From Paludibacter sp. (GTDB lineage: Bacteria; Bacteroidota; Bacteroidia; Bacteroidales; Paludibacteraceae): DNA of 64,000 bases. The position numbers were made by a program, and so were the translations under genes. Positions within the stretch are counted from its first letter, which is position 1. Each line of letters opens with the position of its first letter. The DNA lies in NCBI GenBank assembly GCA_028710895.1, contig JAQTTH010000002.1, positions 1 through 64,000 of the forward strand. The letters are read 5' to 3'. A model generated the notes under the pieces. That model was not told where the DNA came from. It ran no database searches and saw only the letters and a list, made by a program, of their open reading frames with translations. Shown one piece after another: positions 35,101 through 43,711 of this stretch.

Positions 35101-36760
35101 GATTAAAAGAGGAAGTTCTACCGTTACTCTTTCTGGGAAAACAAATAAGTTTACAGGATCCACAACCATTGAAGCCGGAACGTTGGAGGTAGGTAGTTTG
35201 AATAACACTGATGAAGTTAGCTCGTTAGGAATACCAACTAATAGTACGAATAGTCTGATTATTAATGGAGGTTCAACGCTTAGTTTAATTTCAACTACTT
35301 GTAGTTCAAACAGACCAATTAAAATTCAAAATGGTCAATGTGCCATCAGTACCACTTCGGGTAATACGCTGGTTGTTCAAGCACCAATTTTGGGTAACGG
35401 AACGTTAGTTAAGGCAGGGACAGGGCAATTGCGTATCAATAGCGCAAATACTTTTACGGGTGGCGTAGTTCTGAATTCCGGAGACCTCAATATGTATGGT
35501 AGTTTTGCTTCAGGAACTATAGTTACATTGAATGCAGGTAATCTTTATGGTAATGGAACAAATGATTTCAATGTAAATGTTCCTGCTGGTGCTACAGGCA
35601 CTGTATATGCACCCGGTCGTTCTGATTTCTCAGGTTCGCTTACAGGTGCAGGAACTCTGAATTTGAGTACTACTTATATTCGTGATATGTTTTCGGGCGA
35701 TTGGTCTGCATTTGAAGGTACCATCAATTTATTTGGTGGAGGACAATGTCGCCTCTACAATAGTAAAGGCTATGCAAAAGCGACATTTAATTTATCTGCT
35801 ACAGGCAATTCGCTATTTTATGATATAGCTGCAAGCTCCGATAACGGAACACAGACTGTTGCTTTGGGAGGATTGAAAGGTGTTGCCAATACATATTTGT
35901 ATTCAGAGGATTGGGTAATTGGTTCAAACAATTCTGATTGTCAGTTTAATGGAAAAATAGTTAGTAATTCGCTAACCAAAGTCGGAACTGGTAATCTAAT
36001 TCTAACAGACACCTGCTTTTATACGGCGGCCACGAATATTAATGCGGGTAAAATTACTTTGGGTGTTTCAAAAGCTTACATAAAAGGTTCTGTATATGTT
36101 TCTTCCGGAGGTACACTAGCTGGTGTCGGTGTAGTTAACGGAGCTTCTGTTATAAAATCAGGCGGAACTGTTATGCCCGGCTATAATGGAATAGGAAAAC
36201 TTACATTTAATAGTGTTGTGTCTTATTTGTCGGGAGCAATTACCGAAATTGAGTATAGAAAAACTTCGAATGTTGTAAGTAATGATATGATTGCTTCAGC
36301 CAATCGTATTACGATTAATGGTACTTTAAATCTTACTAACATTGGAACTACAGTCCTTGCTGCTGGTGATTCACTACAGATTTTTAAAGGTGCAAGTTAT
36401 TCAGGTTCATTTACAACAATTAACCCTGCTACTCCTGGTGATGGTCTCAGCTGGGATGTTAGTGCTTTAAATAAGCGGGGTGTACTCCGTGTTGCATTAG
36501 CATCATCTATAAAATCGCTTTCAGATCTGGGTATTTCGATTAGTCCTAATCCGGTGGTTGATCATCTTACTGTTTCATTGCCAACCGAAGAACCTAATAC
36601 CAGAATTGAAATCTATTCAATAAATGGATTAAAGGTTTATAGCCAGATAGCAGATAAACTAAAAGCCAGCATATCGTTGGGTGGTTTACAGGCTGGAACA
36701 TATCTTGTTAAGGTAATTACGCCTTCAAAAGTAGCCATTGGTAAAATTATCAAACAATAA
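32195..36760 (+). CDS. PL11 rhamnogalacturonan lyase with autotransporter-type repeats and T9SS tail
   Basis: A 1521-residue secreted lyase. Signal peptide ends LSAQ. The PL11 beta-propeller covers about residues 25-610: RIMPKLSRGMIAL, HVGDVDGDGEYEF, VEDFDGDGKAEVMLRTFEGT, GQGHNIMTFDIDNDGKDEI-like calcium loops, GWGHPQFWGD-type IPYGGHPQFWGDIMGDWREE and CRGRVGGKFPDYYLGGGM. PL11 enzymes cleave the rhamnose-galacturonate backbone of rhamnogalacturonan I by beta-elimination. After a proline run come about 800 residues of autotransporter-associated beta-strand repeats (KRGSSTVTLSGKTNKFTGST, KAGTGQLRINSANTFTGG), an unusual extension for the family. The protein ends with a T9SS sorting domain (SISPNPVVDHL...GTYLVKVI). 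It is the first gene of the right-hand locus. Confidence 0.94.
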   Translation: MKQQFYKLFTLFIVFMMVFSGNLSAQRIMPKLSRGMIALNKGSGQVYLSWRLMGNDPADVSFNLYKTTSGVTTKIAGPITATTDYTVSGISTAVANTFFVRAIINGVEQPAGKSYTLPANAPVRQYIAIPLTPEPETDGVNYYTLQTHVGDVDGDGEYEFLNLRLYTGSVAPTSRSWKIDCQRLDGTLLWRLDLGPNFITNDDAGTMIVEDFDGDGKAEVMLRTFEGTCFNYGSADSIRIGDTNHNGTTIGQNVEPEFLSVVNGLTGKEMDRVPYEPSNGGNGWTKFGDNHNPNYVFFASAYLDGVLPSFISVRGIGQGGLNTYAYAFDYRNGKITQRWNWAPKVGDNVSQGHNIMTFDIDNDGKDEIEFMGSALDDDGKLLYSNQDFWHGDHYRVCDMDPDRPGYEIFSITQASTSDVGMSIIDGMTGKYLRKWYMSDWGDVSRGDAGDYYAGSKGVECHSTMASLTDVNGNVVADNRFPTWGIWWDGDLQRELINGVNGAGTNPAIDKWSTGRLFAVYNDGGAYSNSIPYGGHPQFWGDIMGDWREEMITQSNDNLSLRLYSTWEPAQNRIYTLMDNPGYKSQASCRGRVGGKFPDYYLGGGMEPPPPPACIIAKLHWAGSTSANTWDTNTTSSWLNNKTVSTFATNDSVLFDLTGVNSVPVIITGNVSPAQVTVYNPNDYTFNGKGAIVGTTGLTKVGRGTLTVNAKTGFTGKTIVWDGALNVNDSLIKSPVIVHGGTWGGKLSEGKTGGRLGGSGVYGKVTLEYGGALVPGQGVGYADTITIDSLIEKIGSVNFVDLSSDPSGITYHNDLVVVNKSFNFADGITIGVNLTNGTVTPGFYPIFKCQGTIIGNVSKISVVGLNDYVYSVANVNGVIGISIPSQRTKAANVVWSGSGSAWDLGVSANWLRNGTSDVFVGRDSVTFNDTGAANKTINLSSDVNVGNMLFDGITNYTITGSGSLCGTGSLIKRGSSTVTLSGKTNKFTGSTTIEAGTLEVGSLNNTDEVSSLGIPTNSTNSLIINGGSTLSLISTTCSSNRPIKIQNGQCAISTTSGNTLVVQAPILGNGTLVKAGTGQLRINSANTFTGGVVLNSGDLNMYGSFASGTIVTLNAGNLYGNGTNDFNVNVPAGATGTVYAPGRSDFSGSLTGAGTLNLSTTYIRDMFSGDWSAFEGTINLFGGGQCRLYNSKGYAKATFNLSATGNSLFYDIAASSDNGTQTVALGGLKGVANTYLYSEDWVIGSNNSDCQFNGKIVSNSLTKVGTGNLILTDTCFYTAATNINAGKITLGVSKAYIKGSVYVSSGGTLAGVGVVNGASVIKSGGTVMPGYNGIGKLTFNSVVSYLSGAITEIEYRKTSNVVSNDMIASANRITINGTLNLTNIGTTVLAAGDSLQIFKGASYSGSFTTINPATPGDGLSWDVSALNKRGVLRVALASSIKSLSDLGISISPNPVVDHLTVSLPTEEPNTRIEIYSINGLKVYSQIADKLKASISLGGLQAGTYLVKVITPSKVAIGKIIKQ

Positions 36761-36781
36761 GTTCCTGATTTATCAATATCC

Positions 36782-36815
36782 ATAGAAGTCATCCTTTAAA
36801 CAGGATGACTTCTAT
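36782..36815 (+). terminator. intrinsic terminator after the PL11 gene
   Basis: ATAGAAGTCATCCT pairs perfectly with AGGATGACTTCTAT across a 6-nt loop, followed by TTTAT. Confidence 0.75.
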
Positions 36816-36838
36816 TTTATAAATAACCAATTCGTTGT

Positions 36839-39124
36839 ATGAAACATTATTTTCAATTTTACTTTACACTTTTTTTATGTTTTTGGTTTTCTGTGGCTAC
36901 TGTGAAAGCTGTAGATATTAAGACCATGTTATTTACAGATAGTATTGATTTAGTAAATGCGTTGTCAGCCCGATCAATTCATAAAGGGTTAGTATTACCG
37001 ACCACTTGTACATATGGGTCTGTCACATGGAAGTTCACACCGTCCATGCCGACCGGGAAAGGGAAGCTTAGTTATAATAATGGTACTTTTAAGGTGACAA
37101 TGAGGGATAAAAAACCAACGAGAGTCGGTAGTTTGCAAGCAACAATCAATTACTCAGGGAAAAGTTATAGCTTGTATTCAAAGCCACTGGTTATTTCGGT
37201 AGCTGCCGATGATGATGCTTATGGTTATCTTTATTGCCATATGCCCAATATGGTTCCTGAGGCAGGCAAAGGTACTCTGGTGTCGCAATGTATCACCTAT
37301 GCTTTGGGTAATAAAGATAATAATGGGCTGGTATATAGCGAAATGAATAGAGGGTCAAGTGTCATTCCTGGTATCGGAACTTCATTACCATGGTGTAGGG
37401 ATGCTTTCCTGACGAAAGATACGCTGAGGCATTGTTATTATATAGTTACTACTGACTTATTTGGGTCAAAAGATAACGGTACAAGCATGCTGTTAAATTA
37501 TTCGATAGGCATGTTTAAGAGTTATGATCTTGTAAATTGGACTTATAGCCGCTGTGATATAAAAAAGTATATGGAACAGACTCCTGCGGATAATATTTTT
37601 GACAATACGGGCACAATGCTGTTCACTCACAATAAAGTGAGTCGTGTATGGGCACCACAAATTATAATGATTAATGGTTCTGTTTATATTTATTATGCTA
37701 TAGGTAATACAGATAATGGCGAGAATGACCATTTCTACCTTTCAAAAGCAAATGGTGATTTTACCGGAATTGAATCTATACAAATGTTGTATGGTGCCAA
37801 TACAAAAGCTAATGTACTTGATGCAGATATTAACTTCCTCGATACTGATAGTTTATACCACATGTCATATAGGGATTATAATGCTGGTGATATCCGCGAT
37901 ATAACAACTAAAGACTTGTTAAATCCTGTTTGGAGTTCAACCCCTGTAACAACTTATACAGATGGTTCTGGCTTTGAAGCACCCAGTGTTTTTCGTCGAA
38001 TTAACGATGACGTATGGAATTTGGGTAATGTAAACTTTAGTAGCCGGGTAGGTTATCACTTTCATACTGCAAATGCATGTTTAAGAGATATTCAACCAGC
38101 AAATGACTTATCTGGTCATATTTCGCCTCAACATGGTTCATTCCTACATGTAAATGAAACTGAATATAAACTTATACAGACCTGGAGTGATATTAAAGCC
38201 CTAATAACTGATGCTACTGCATTAAATGCAAAGCAACAAAGTTCGGTACTGTTATCTTTAATTGAAAAATCAGCTGCCGATATCTCAATAAAACATACAA
38301 CTACCACTGATTTAGCTATATATTTGGCATTGCTTCAGAAAGATTTGGCTAATTTATATGCACGATACAGATATGAGAACGCACTTTATAAAGCTAACTA
38401 TGCTATTTTATCTGATTTGCCGGCTTTGAAAGGTAAAATGGATAAGATATTTAATAAAGAGAAACTTTCTGTTGAGATTGATGCAGCTCAATTAATATAC
38501 TCTACTAACATCATTTCTAAACTCTTAAAAATGGCTAAACGCCTGGAAACATCTACTTTGGAGTATTACAAAATTCTAAAATCTGTAGGTAAACCGGTTT
38601 CTGTACCCAACGGAACCTTTACAACTAATAATGATGGTTTGATGAATGCGAGTAAGGCTGTTTCACTTAGTAATCGAGAGGGCGTTTGTGAGTTTTTCTC
38701 AGCTAAAAAAACAGACTGTGGTGTTAGTTTTACTCAAACGATAAATAGTCTTCCGAATGGGTATTATTTGATCAAATGTCAGGCTTTTGAACGTAACGGA
38801 GATAATGATTATTCTGGTAGAGATTTTTCTAATGGTGTAGAATTAATCAACTATTCAGTTGTTGGTAATGACCGTTCCACCAAGGTCAAATCAATCTATT
38901 CAGTATCTTATAATGGCACGAATAGCTTGAATGGTTTTGCAAATGGAATTACTGCTGCAAATACTTTGTTTTCAGCGAATGCAGAAAATTTTGCAAACTA
39001 TCTGCTGGTATATGTAAGCGAAGGAAAGCTTACAATAGGTATTCAGAGAAGTTCAGGAACAGTTAGCTCTACCTCAGATTGGACTTGTTTGGACAATTTT
39101 GAGCTCTACTCTCTGGGCAATTGA
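36839..39124 (+). CDS. GH43-like glycoside hydrolase with C-terminal binding module
   Basis: A 761-residue secreted protein. Signal peptide ends TVKA. Residues 30-125 resemble a bacterial Ig-like domain. A five-bladed propeller of GH43 type follows with the three expected acidic positions: WCRDAFL (Asp188, base), VLDADINFLD (Asp328 or Asp330) and GFEAPSVFR (Glu380, acid). WAPQIIMINGSVYIYYAIG is characteristic. GH43 enzymes act on arabinan, xylan or beta-1,3-galactan; the exact substrate cannot be read here. After a helical linker (about 460-580), the end is a beta-sandwich module (SVPNGTFTTNNDG...CLDNFELYSLG) that may bind sugar. No T9SS tail is seen, unlike its neighbours. It is separated from the PL11 gene by that gene's terminator. 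Confidence 0.82.
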   Translation: MKHYFQFYFTLFLCFWFSVATVKAVDIKTMLFTDSIDLVNALSARSIHKGLVLPTTCTYGSVTWKFTPSMPTGKGKLSYNNGTFKVTMRDKKPTRVGSLQATINYSGKSYSLYSKPLVISVAADDDAYGYLYCHMPNMVPEAGKGTLVSQCITYALGNKDNNGLVYSEMNRGSSVIPGIGTSLPWCRDAFLTKDTLRHCYYIVTTDLFGSKDNGTSMLLNYSIGMFKSYDLVNWTYSRCDIKKYMEQTPADNIFDNTGTMLFTHNKVSRVWAPQIIMINGSVYIYYAIGNTDNGENDHFYLSKANGDFTGIESIQMLYGANTKANVLDADINFLDTDSLYHMSYRDYNAGDIRDITTKDLLNPVWSSTPVTTYTDGSGFEAPSVFRRINDDVWNLGNVNFSSRVGYHFHTANACLRDIQPANDLSGHISPQHGSFLHVNETEYKLIQTWSDIKALITDATALNAKQQSSVLLSLIEKSAADISIKHTTTTDLAIYLALLQKDLANLYARYRYENALYKANYAILSDLPALKGKMDKIFNKEKLSVEIDAAQLIYSTNIISKLLKMAKRLETSTLEYYKILKSVGKPVSVPNGTFTTNNDGLMNASKAVSLSNREGVCEFFSAKKTDCGVSFTQTINSLPNGYYLIKCQAFERNGDNDYSGRDFSNGVELINYSVVGNDRSTKVKSIYSVSYNGTNSLNGFANGITAANTLFSANAENFANYLLVYVSEGKLTIGIQRSSGTVSSTSDWTCLDNFELYSLGN

Positions 39125-39164
39125 AAGGCGCTTTTTAATTGGGGCATTTGAACTTCTCGAAATA

Positions 39165-39201
39165 AAAACACCCTCAACAGGTTTCTTGTTGAGGGTGTTT
39201 T
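39165..39201. terminator. bidirectional terminator between the GH43-like gene and the HTCS
   Basis: AAAACACCCTCAACA pairs perfectly with TGTTGAGGGTGTTTT across a 7-nt loop, with A/T runs on both sides. The genes on either side converge on it. Confidence 0.9.
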
Positions 39202-39224
39202 ATTCGTTAGACTTAATAGTTGTT

Positions 39225-42200
39225 TTATTGTTCTTGTTTAGCTCTCTTTTGACATTCCATTGGCGAAATATTAAACTCTTCTTTAAAGCATTTCCTGAAG
39301 TAAGTAGGGCTGCTTATTCCAACCATATACATAACTTCAGAGATGTTGTATTTGCCGGTCAGAAGAAGCTCTTTCGCCTTCTGTATTCTTATTTTTCGAA
39401 TAAACTCACTTGCGGATAATCCTGTAAGTGCTTTAATTTTTCTATAGAGAGTAGAATGGCTCATAAATACAATATCAGCAATGCTGGCAATATTAATTTC
39501 TTCGTCTTCAATATGCTCTTCTACGAACCTTGTGATTTTTATCATAAATTCATTATCAATAGGATTGATAGTTTTTGTTTGTTGTTCCTCTTCAGAAACT
39601 ATTAGTGCAGTTCTGTATTGAGCTGCAATCCTTTTTCTTGCTTCAATAAGATTGTAAACTCTACTGCGTAGCAAGTTGCCACTGAATGGCTTGGTTATGT
39701 ATGAGTCGGCTCCAACATCATATCCTTCAGTTTTATCGAGTATTGAATCTTTAGCTGTTAGCATTACAACCGGTATATGACAGGTTCTTATGTCCTCTTT
39801 GATTTGACGACACATTTCAATACCATCCATTACAGGCATCATAATGTCGCTAATAATTATGTCTGGTGTTCTGCTTATTGCCAATTCCAGGCCAATTGCA
39901 CCATTCTCGGCTGTAAGTACTTCGAAATCGCTTACAAATGACCATGCTATATAATTTCTTATATCTTCATTATCCTCAATAACCAATAGTACTTGTTTGT
40001 TATCAGGGTTCGTATCTTCCTTAACCACAATATCAGCATCATCGGGATGTAGTGCATCCAGATAAATATTATTAGCTAAAAACCGAATTATAAAACTAGT
40101 ACCTTTATCTACTTCACTTTCAACAACAATTGTGGCCTCGTGCAGTTGAGTTAGGTTCTTTACAATCGATAGGCCGATGCCTGTGCCCGAAGCCTGATGT
40201 TTTGAGTGTGCTTGATAGTAATTGTTGAAAATATAGGGTAGTGCGTCCTGTGTAATGCCGTATCCGGTATCACTAACTCTGAGTTCAATATAGTCTATGT
40301 TGTTTTGATTCAACTGGTTAAGTGATACAATTATTTCGCCCTTTTTTGTGTACTTTATAGCGTTGGAAATCAGATTGTCGAGAATAATAGTAATGACCTC
40401 ATTGTCGAAAAAGGTATTAAAGTCACCACCATCTGTCTTACATGTAATTTTTACATTGTTATTTCGATTCAGTTCTTCATATTTAAGTGTAATTTCTTTG
40501 ACATGATTACTCAGATCTCCCTTTCTGACGCACAATTTTCGGTTTTGAGTTTCAGTTTTTCTGAATTCCAGAATTTGATTGATAAGTTCCAACAATCGAA
40601 TTGCACTCTTGTTAATCAAACTTAATCTTGAACGATAAAATTCTGTAAGTTTTATGTCATTTATCATGTCTTCTAAAGGCCCAACTATAAGTGTTAAAGG
40701 AGTGCGCAATTCGTGTGTTATATTGGTGTAAAATCCTAATCTTTCTTCATTTAATTTCTTTTGCTGTATATTGTTTTGTTTTTCAAGATAATAAGAATTC
40801 TCCAGATCTAAACGTTTCTTGAAAAATCTGATTATGAACAAGATTATGCACAATATTAGAATGCTATAGATACTTTCAGCCCACCACGACAACCAAAATG
40901 GTGGATTTATGTGTATGTGTAATTCTGCAGGGTTGGCAGCCCACTCTTGATTTTTATACCTTGATTTTACATGAAAAGTATAATCACCCGGAGGAAGATT
41001 GCGGAACGTTACTTCTTTTTTGATATTTATATTGTACCATGCATTTTCAAGTCCTTCGAGCATGTAGCTGAACTCAACCTGATTGTTATACGAGTAATCC
41101 AAAACATTGAAATAAATAGTAAAGGTGTTTTGGTTGTATTTCAAATCGATATCGCTTAACGTGGGGATATATTCCAGTTTACCGGTATAACTTTCTTCGA
41201 CTCTGCTTACATTAAAACTGGTTATTACTGCAGGAGGAATATTGAGCTCAGTTTGTTCAGCCCGGGGATCAAAATAACAAACACCATTATCTGAACCAAA
41301 ATAAATTATACCATCACTCGATTTTGCGACTGCTCCGGCTCTGAAACTTGAAAGAGGTACACCATCATATTTGTTGAAATTCTTTATTTTTAAGTGTTTA
41401 AGATTCAACGAACTAATTCCATTATTGGTACCTAGCCAAAGTTGGTTGTTATCATCCTCAATCAATGATGAAACGTAATTATTGTTTAAACCATGCTCTT
41501 TATCAAATACTTTATAGGTGTTATCCTTCCAATCTTTAAACAGCAATAATCCCTGACCTGTCGCTGCCCAAATTCGATTGTAGCTGTCACGATAAAGATA
41601 ATTGATTATTGACTGATTGTTGTTGGGACTAAAGTCACGTATTCGCTTAAAAGTTTTGTCTAAAATACAGATTGTTCCTTTGACAGTTCCAATCCAAATT
41701 TTACCCTGACTATCTTGCACGACAGTCATAACCATATTATCAGTTAATCCTTCTCGTGATTTATGTAATGATAGTACTTTTTTGTTTGTTAGATTATAAG
41801 AATGTAATCCTTCATTGGTGCCAATCCATACGTTTTTATTGTTGTCTTCATAAAAGCAATTGATATGACTTTTCTTTACATCAAAGCAGGATAATTTATT
41901 AAAAATGGCTGTACCAAATTTATGCATATATATTTGTCCATCGTATGTTCCAAACCATTGATTACCTTCAGAATCGGAAAAAGCTGTGAATAAAAAGTTT
42001 TCTGGTAATTTTCCATTCTCTTCATTATAACTGCCTATTTTCTTATTTTGATTGAAGACATCTATACCTCCTCCATCTGTAGCAATCCAAACAGAATTTT
42101 TTTTATCAATGCATACACCATGTACTATCGATGTACTCAGATTATTTGTGTTACCAACAATGGGGTTATACTCGTAAGTATAAAAAAAAGGTTTTCGGTT

Positions 42201-43244
42201 TGGAATAAAATTTATCCCTCCACCAGATGTTCCAACCCATAAATTTCCATAACAATCGCAAAAAGTTGTCAGAGCAAATCTACTTGAAAGTTGATTCGAA
42301 TTATACCCGGCTTCAATTCTATCAAAATGAATATTTCCGGTTTGTGAGTTTATATATAATTGCTTTAAGTCAAGTATATTGATCCCGTCTAGTACCGTTC
42401 CGATGATTAATTTCTTATCATTTGTCTCATTCAGGCTACTTATAAAATCGCTTGATATAGAGTTATTGTCTTTTGGATTGTGGTAAAAGGTTAGGAATTT
42501 TTGGGTTATTGGGTTAAATAAGGCCAATCCCTTTTCGGTTCCGACCCATATGTTTTTGTTTGAGTCAATAAAAATACAACTTACTCTGTTTAAAGGTAAA
42601 GAGCCAGGGTTATTAGGGTCATGTTTGAAGTTCTTAATTCTTTTACTTTTTATTGATAAAATACTTATGCCATCTTTATTATGTGCTATGTATAGATTCC
42701 CTTGTTGGTCATCGGATACACTCCATACCTCATTGCTCGGCATCCCTTTTACTGTTGAAGTATTATAGTGGGTGAATTTTCGACTTGATTTATTAAATAA
42801 ATCAACACCCCCATTTGTTGTTGCAATCCAAAGATTGCCATCAGAACTACTTGTAATATATGAAGTGCTATTACTAATTATACTGTTTTTATCTTTTTCA
42901 GAATGGTTGTAGTTTTCAAAATGATTTTTATTACAATCATAAACAGATAGTCCTTGCCTTGAAGTTGCAATCCAAATTTTATTTTCTACAGGATCTGCAT
43001 AGACAGCATGTAAGTCATTACAACTAATTGAATTCCCGTTATTTTGGAAAAAAGTTTTAAACTCCTGCCCATCGAAACGGTTTAAACCGGCTGGTGTTGC
43101 AATCCATATTAGTCCCTGCTTGTCTTGTGTAATGCCATAAACATAGTTGCTGGACAATCCCTGTTCAAGTCCGAGACGCTGTATGTTGGCCGAATGTAGT
43201 GACCCGACAAACAATAAAAGACTAAATAATAGTTTCGTTTTCAT
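39225..43244 (-). CDS. hybrid two-component system sensor/regulator (HTCS)
   Basis: A 1339-residue single-protein signalling system. A signal peptide is followed by about 700 residues of propeller repeats in the periplasm (DKQGLIWIATPAGLNRFDG, DSNKNIWVGTEKGL and others), a Y_Y_Y domain (FSYMLEGLENAWY) and a membrane helix (SILILCIILFII). The kinase has phospho-acceptor His844 in NITHELRTPL and an ATPase domain (NLISNAIKYTKKG, GTGIGLSIV). A receiver domain carries Asp1133 in SDIMMPVMDG, and an AraC helix-turn-helix ends the protein. HTCS proteins sense oligosaccharides released by surface enzymes and activate the nearby locus, here most likely the genes from 43712 and perhaps 32195. It is convergent with the GH43-like gene and divergent from the GH30 genes. 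A -7-like box (TAATTTTG, minus strand, 43269-43276) lies 25 bp before its start. Confidence 0.97.
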   Translation of the reverse strand: MKTKLLFSLLLFVGSLHSANIQRLGLEQGLSSNYVYGITQDKQGLIWIATPAGLNRFDGQEFKTFFQNNGNSISCNDLHAVYADPVENKIWIATSRQGLSVYDCNKNHFENYNHSEKDKNSIISNSTSYITSSSDGNLWIATTNGGVDLFNKSSRKFTHYNTSTVKGMPSNEVWSVSDDQQGNLYIAHNKDGISILSIKSKRIKNFKHDPNNPGSLPLNRVSCIFIDSNKNIWVGTEKGLALFNPITQKFLTFYHNPKDNNSISSDFISSLNETNDKKLIIGTVLDGINILDLKQLYINSQTGNIHFDRIEAGYNSNQLSSRFALTTFCDCYGNLWVGTSGGGINFIPNRKPFFYTYEYNPIVGNTNNLSTSIVHGVCIDKKNSVWIATDGGGIDVFNQNKKIGSYNEENGKLPENFLFTAFSDSEGNQWFGTYDGQIYMHKFGTAIFNKLSCFDVKKSHINCFYEDNNKNVWIGTNEGLHSYNLTNKKVLSLHKSREGLTDNMVMTVVQDSQGKIWIGTVKGTICILDKTFKRIRDFSPNNNQSIINYLYRDSYNRIWAATGQGLLLFKDWKDNTYKVFDKEHGLNNNYVSSLIEDDNNQLWLGTNNGISSLNLKHLKIKNFNKYDGVPLSSFRAGAVAKSSDGIIYFGSDNGVCYFDPRAEQTELNIPPAVITSFNVSRVEESYTGKLEYIPTLSDIDLKYNQNTFTIYFNVLDYSYNNQVEFSYMLEGLENAWYNINIKKEVTFRNLPPGDYTFHVKSRYKNQEWAANPAELHIHINPPFWLSWWAESIYSILILCIILFIIRFFKKRLDLENSYYLEKQNNIQQKKLNEERLGFYTNITHELRTPLTLIVGPLEDMINDIKLTEFYRSRLSLINKSAIRLLELINQILEFRKTETQNRKLCVRKGDLSNHVKEITLKYEELNRNNNVKITCKTDGGDFNTFFDNEVITIILDNLISNAIKYTKKGEIIVSLNQLNQNNIDYIELRVSDTGYGITQDALPYIFNNYYQAHSKHQASGTGIGLSIVKNLTQLHEATIVVESEVDKGTSFIIRFLANNIYLDALHPDDADIVVKEDTNPDNKQVLLVIEDNEDIRNYIAWSFVSDFEVLTAENGAIGLELAISRTPDIIISDIMMPVMDGIEMCRQIKEDIRTCHIPVVMLTAKDSILDKTEGYDVGADSYITKPFSGNLLRSRVYNLIEARKRIAAQYRTALIVSEEEQQTKTINPIDNEFMIKITRFVEEHIEDEEINIASIADIVFMSHSTLYRKIKALTGLSASEFIRKIRIQKAKELLLTGKYNISEVMYMVGISSPTYFRKCFKEEFNISPMECQKRAKQEQ

Positions 43245-43711
43245 AATGACTCATGTTGTAGCTGATATCAAAATTAATCAATTTATGTCATAATTTATTG
43301 TAGCTTTTTTATCTATAGTATTCCAAATATAACCGGTTAAATTGGCATTACTTAATAATGACTGAATCTTTGTGTGTGCAATAGTCTAAATGTCAACACT
43401 TTGTATCTTGTGTATTCAATGTTTGAAAACTCTTGTAAAACCTGATAAGGGATTAAAAAATCAGGTTTTAATGCTGAAAATGAGCTATTATTTGACCGAT
43501 TAAAGGTTGAAGTCAATTGATTAATGAGATTACTTTTGTACATGATGAATATCATTACTTCTCATAAAATTTCATAAGATTGGTTCAATTTTATATATAC
43601 CCGTACTTGCTGTTTGATAAATTACAATCAGTTGCTCGACAAGCAAACCTTACAAATGTTCGCAATGAAATCTCATAACAAAATTACTTTGAAAAAAATC
43701 ACATTATTCAC
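43245..43711. other. divergent control region between the HTCS and the GH30 operon
   Basis: This 467-bp gap contains the HTCS -7-like box and a dyad, AAAACCTGAT (43437-43446) with ATCAGGTTTT (43460-43469). The dyad could be an operator for the HTCS DNA-binding domain. I do not accept the short minus-strand frame at 43352-43555 as a gene. Confidence 0.45.

Noticed and set aside
43352-43555. 67-codon minus-strand frame between the HTCS and GH30 genes
   Set aside because: It overlaps the divergent control region and its dyad and shows no protein-like pattern.
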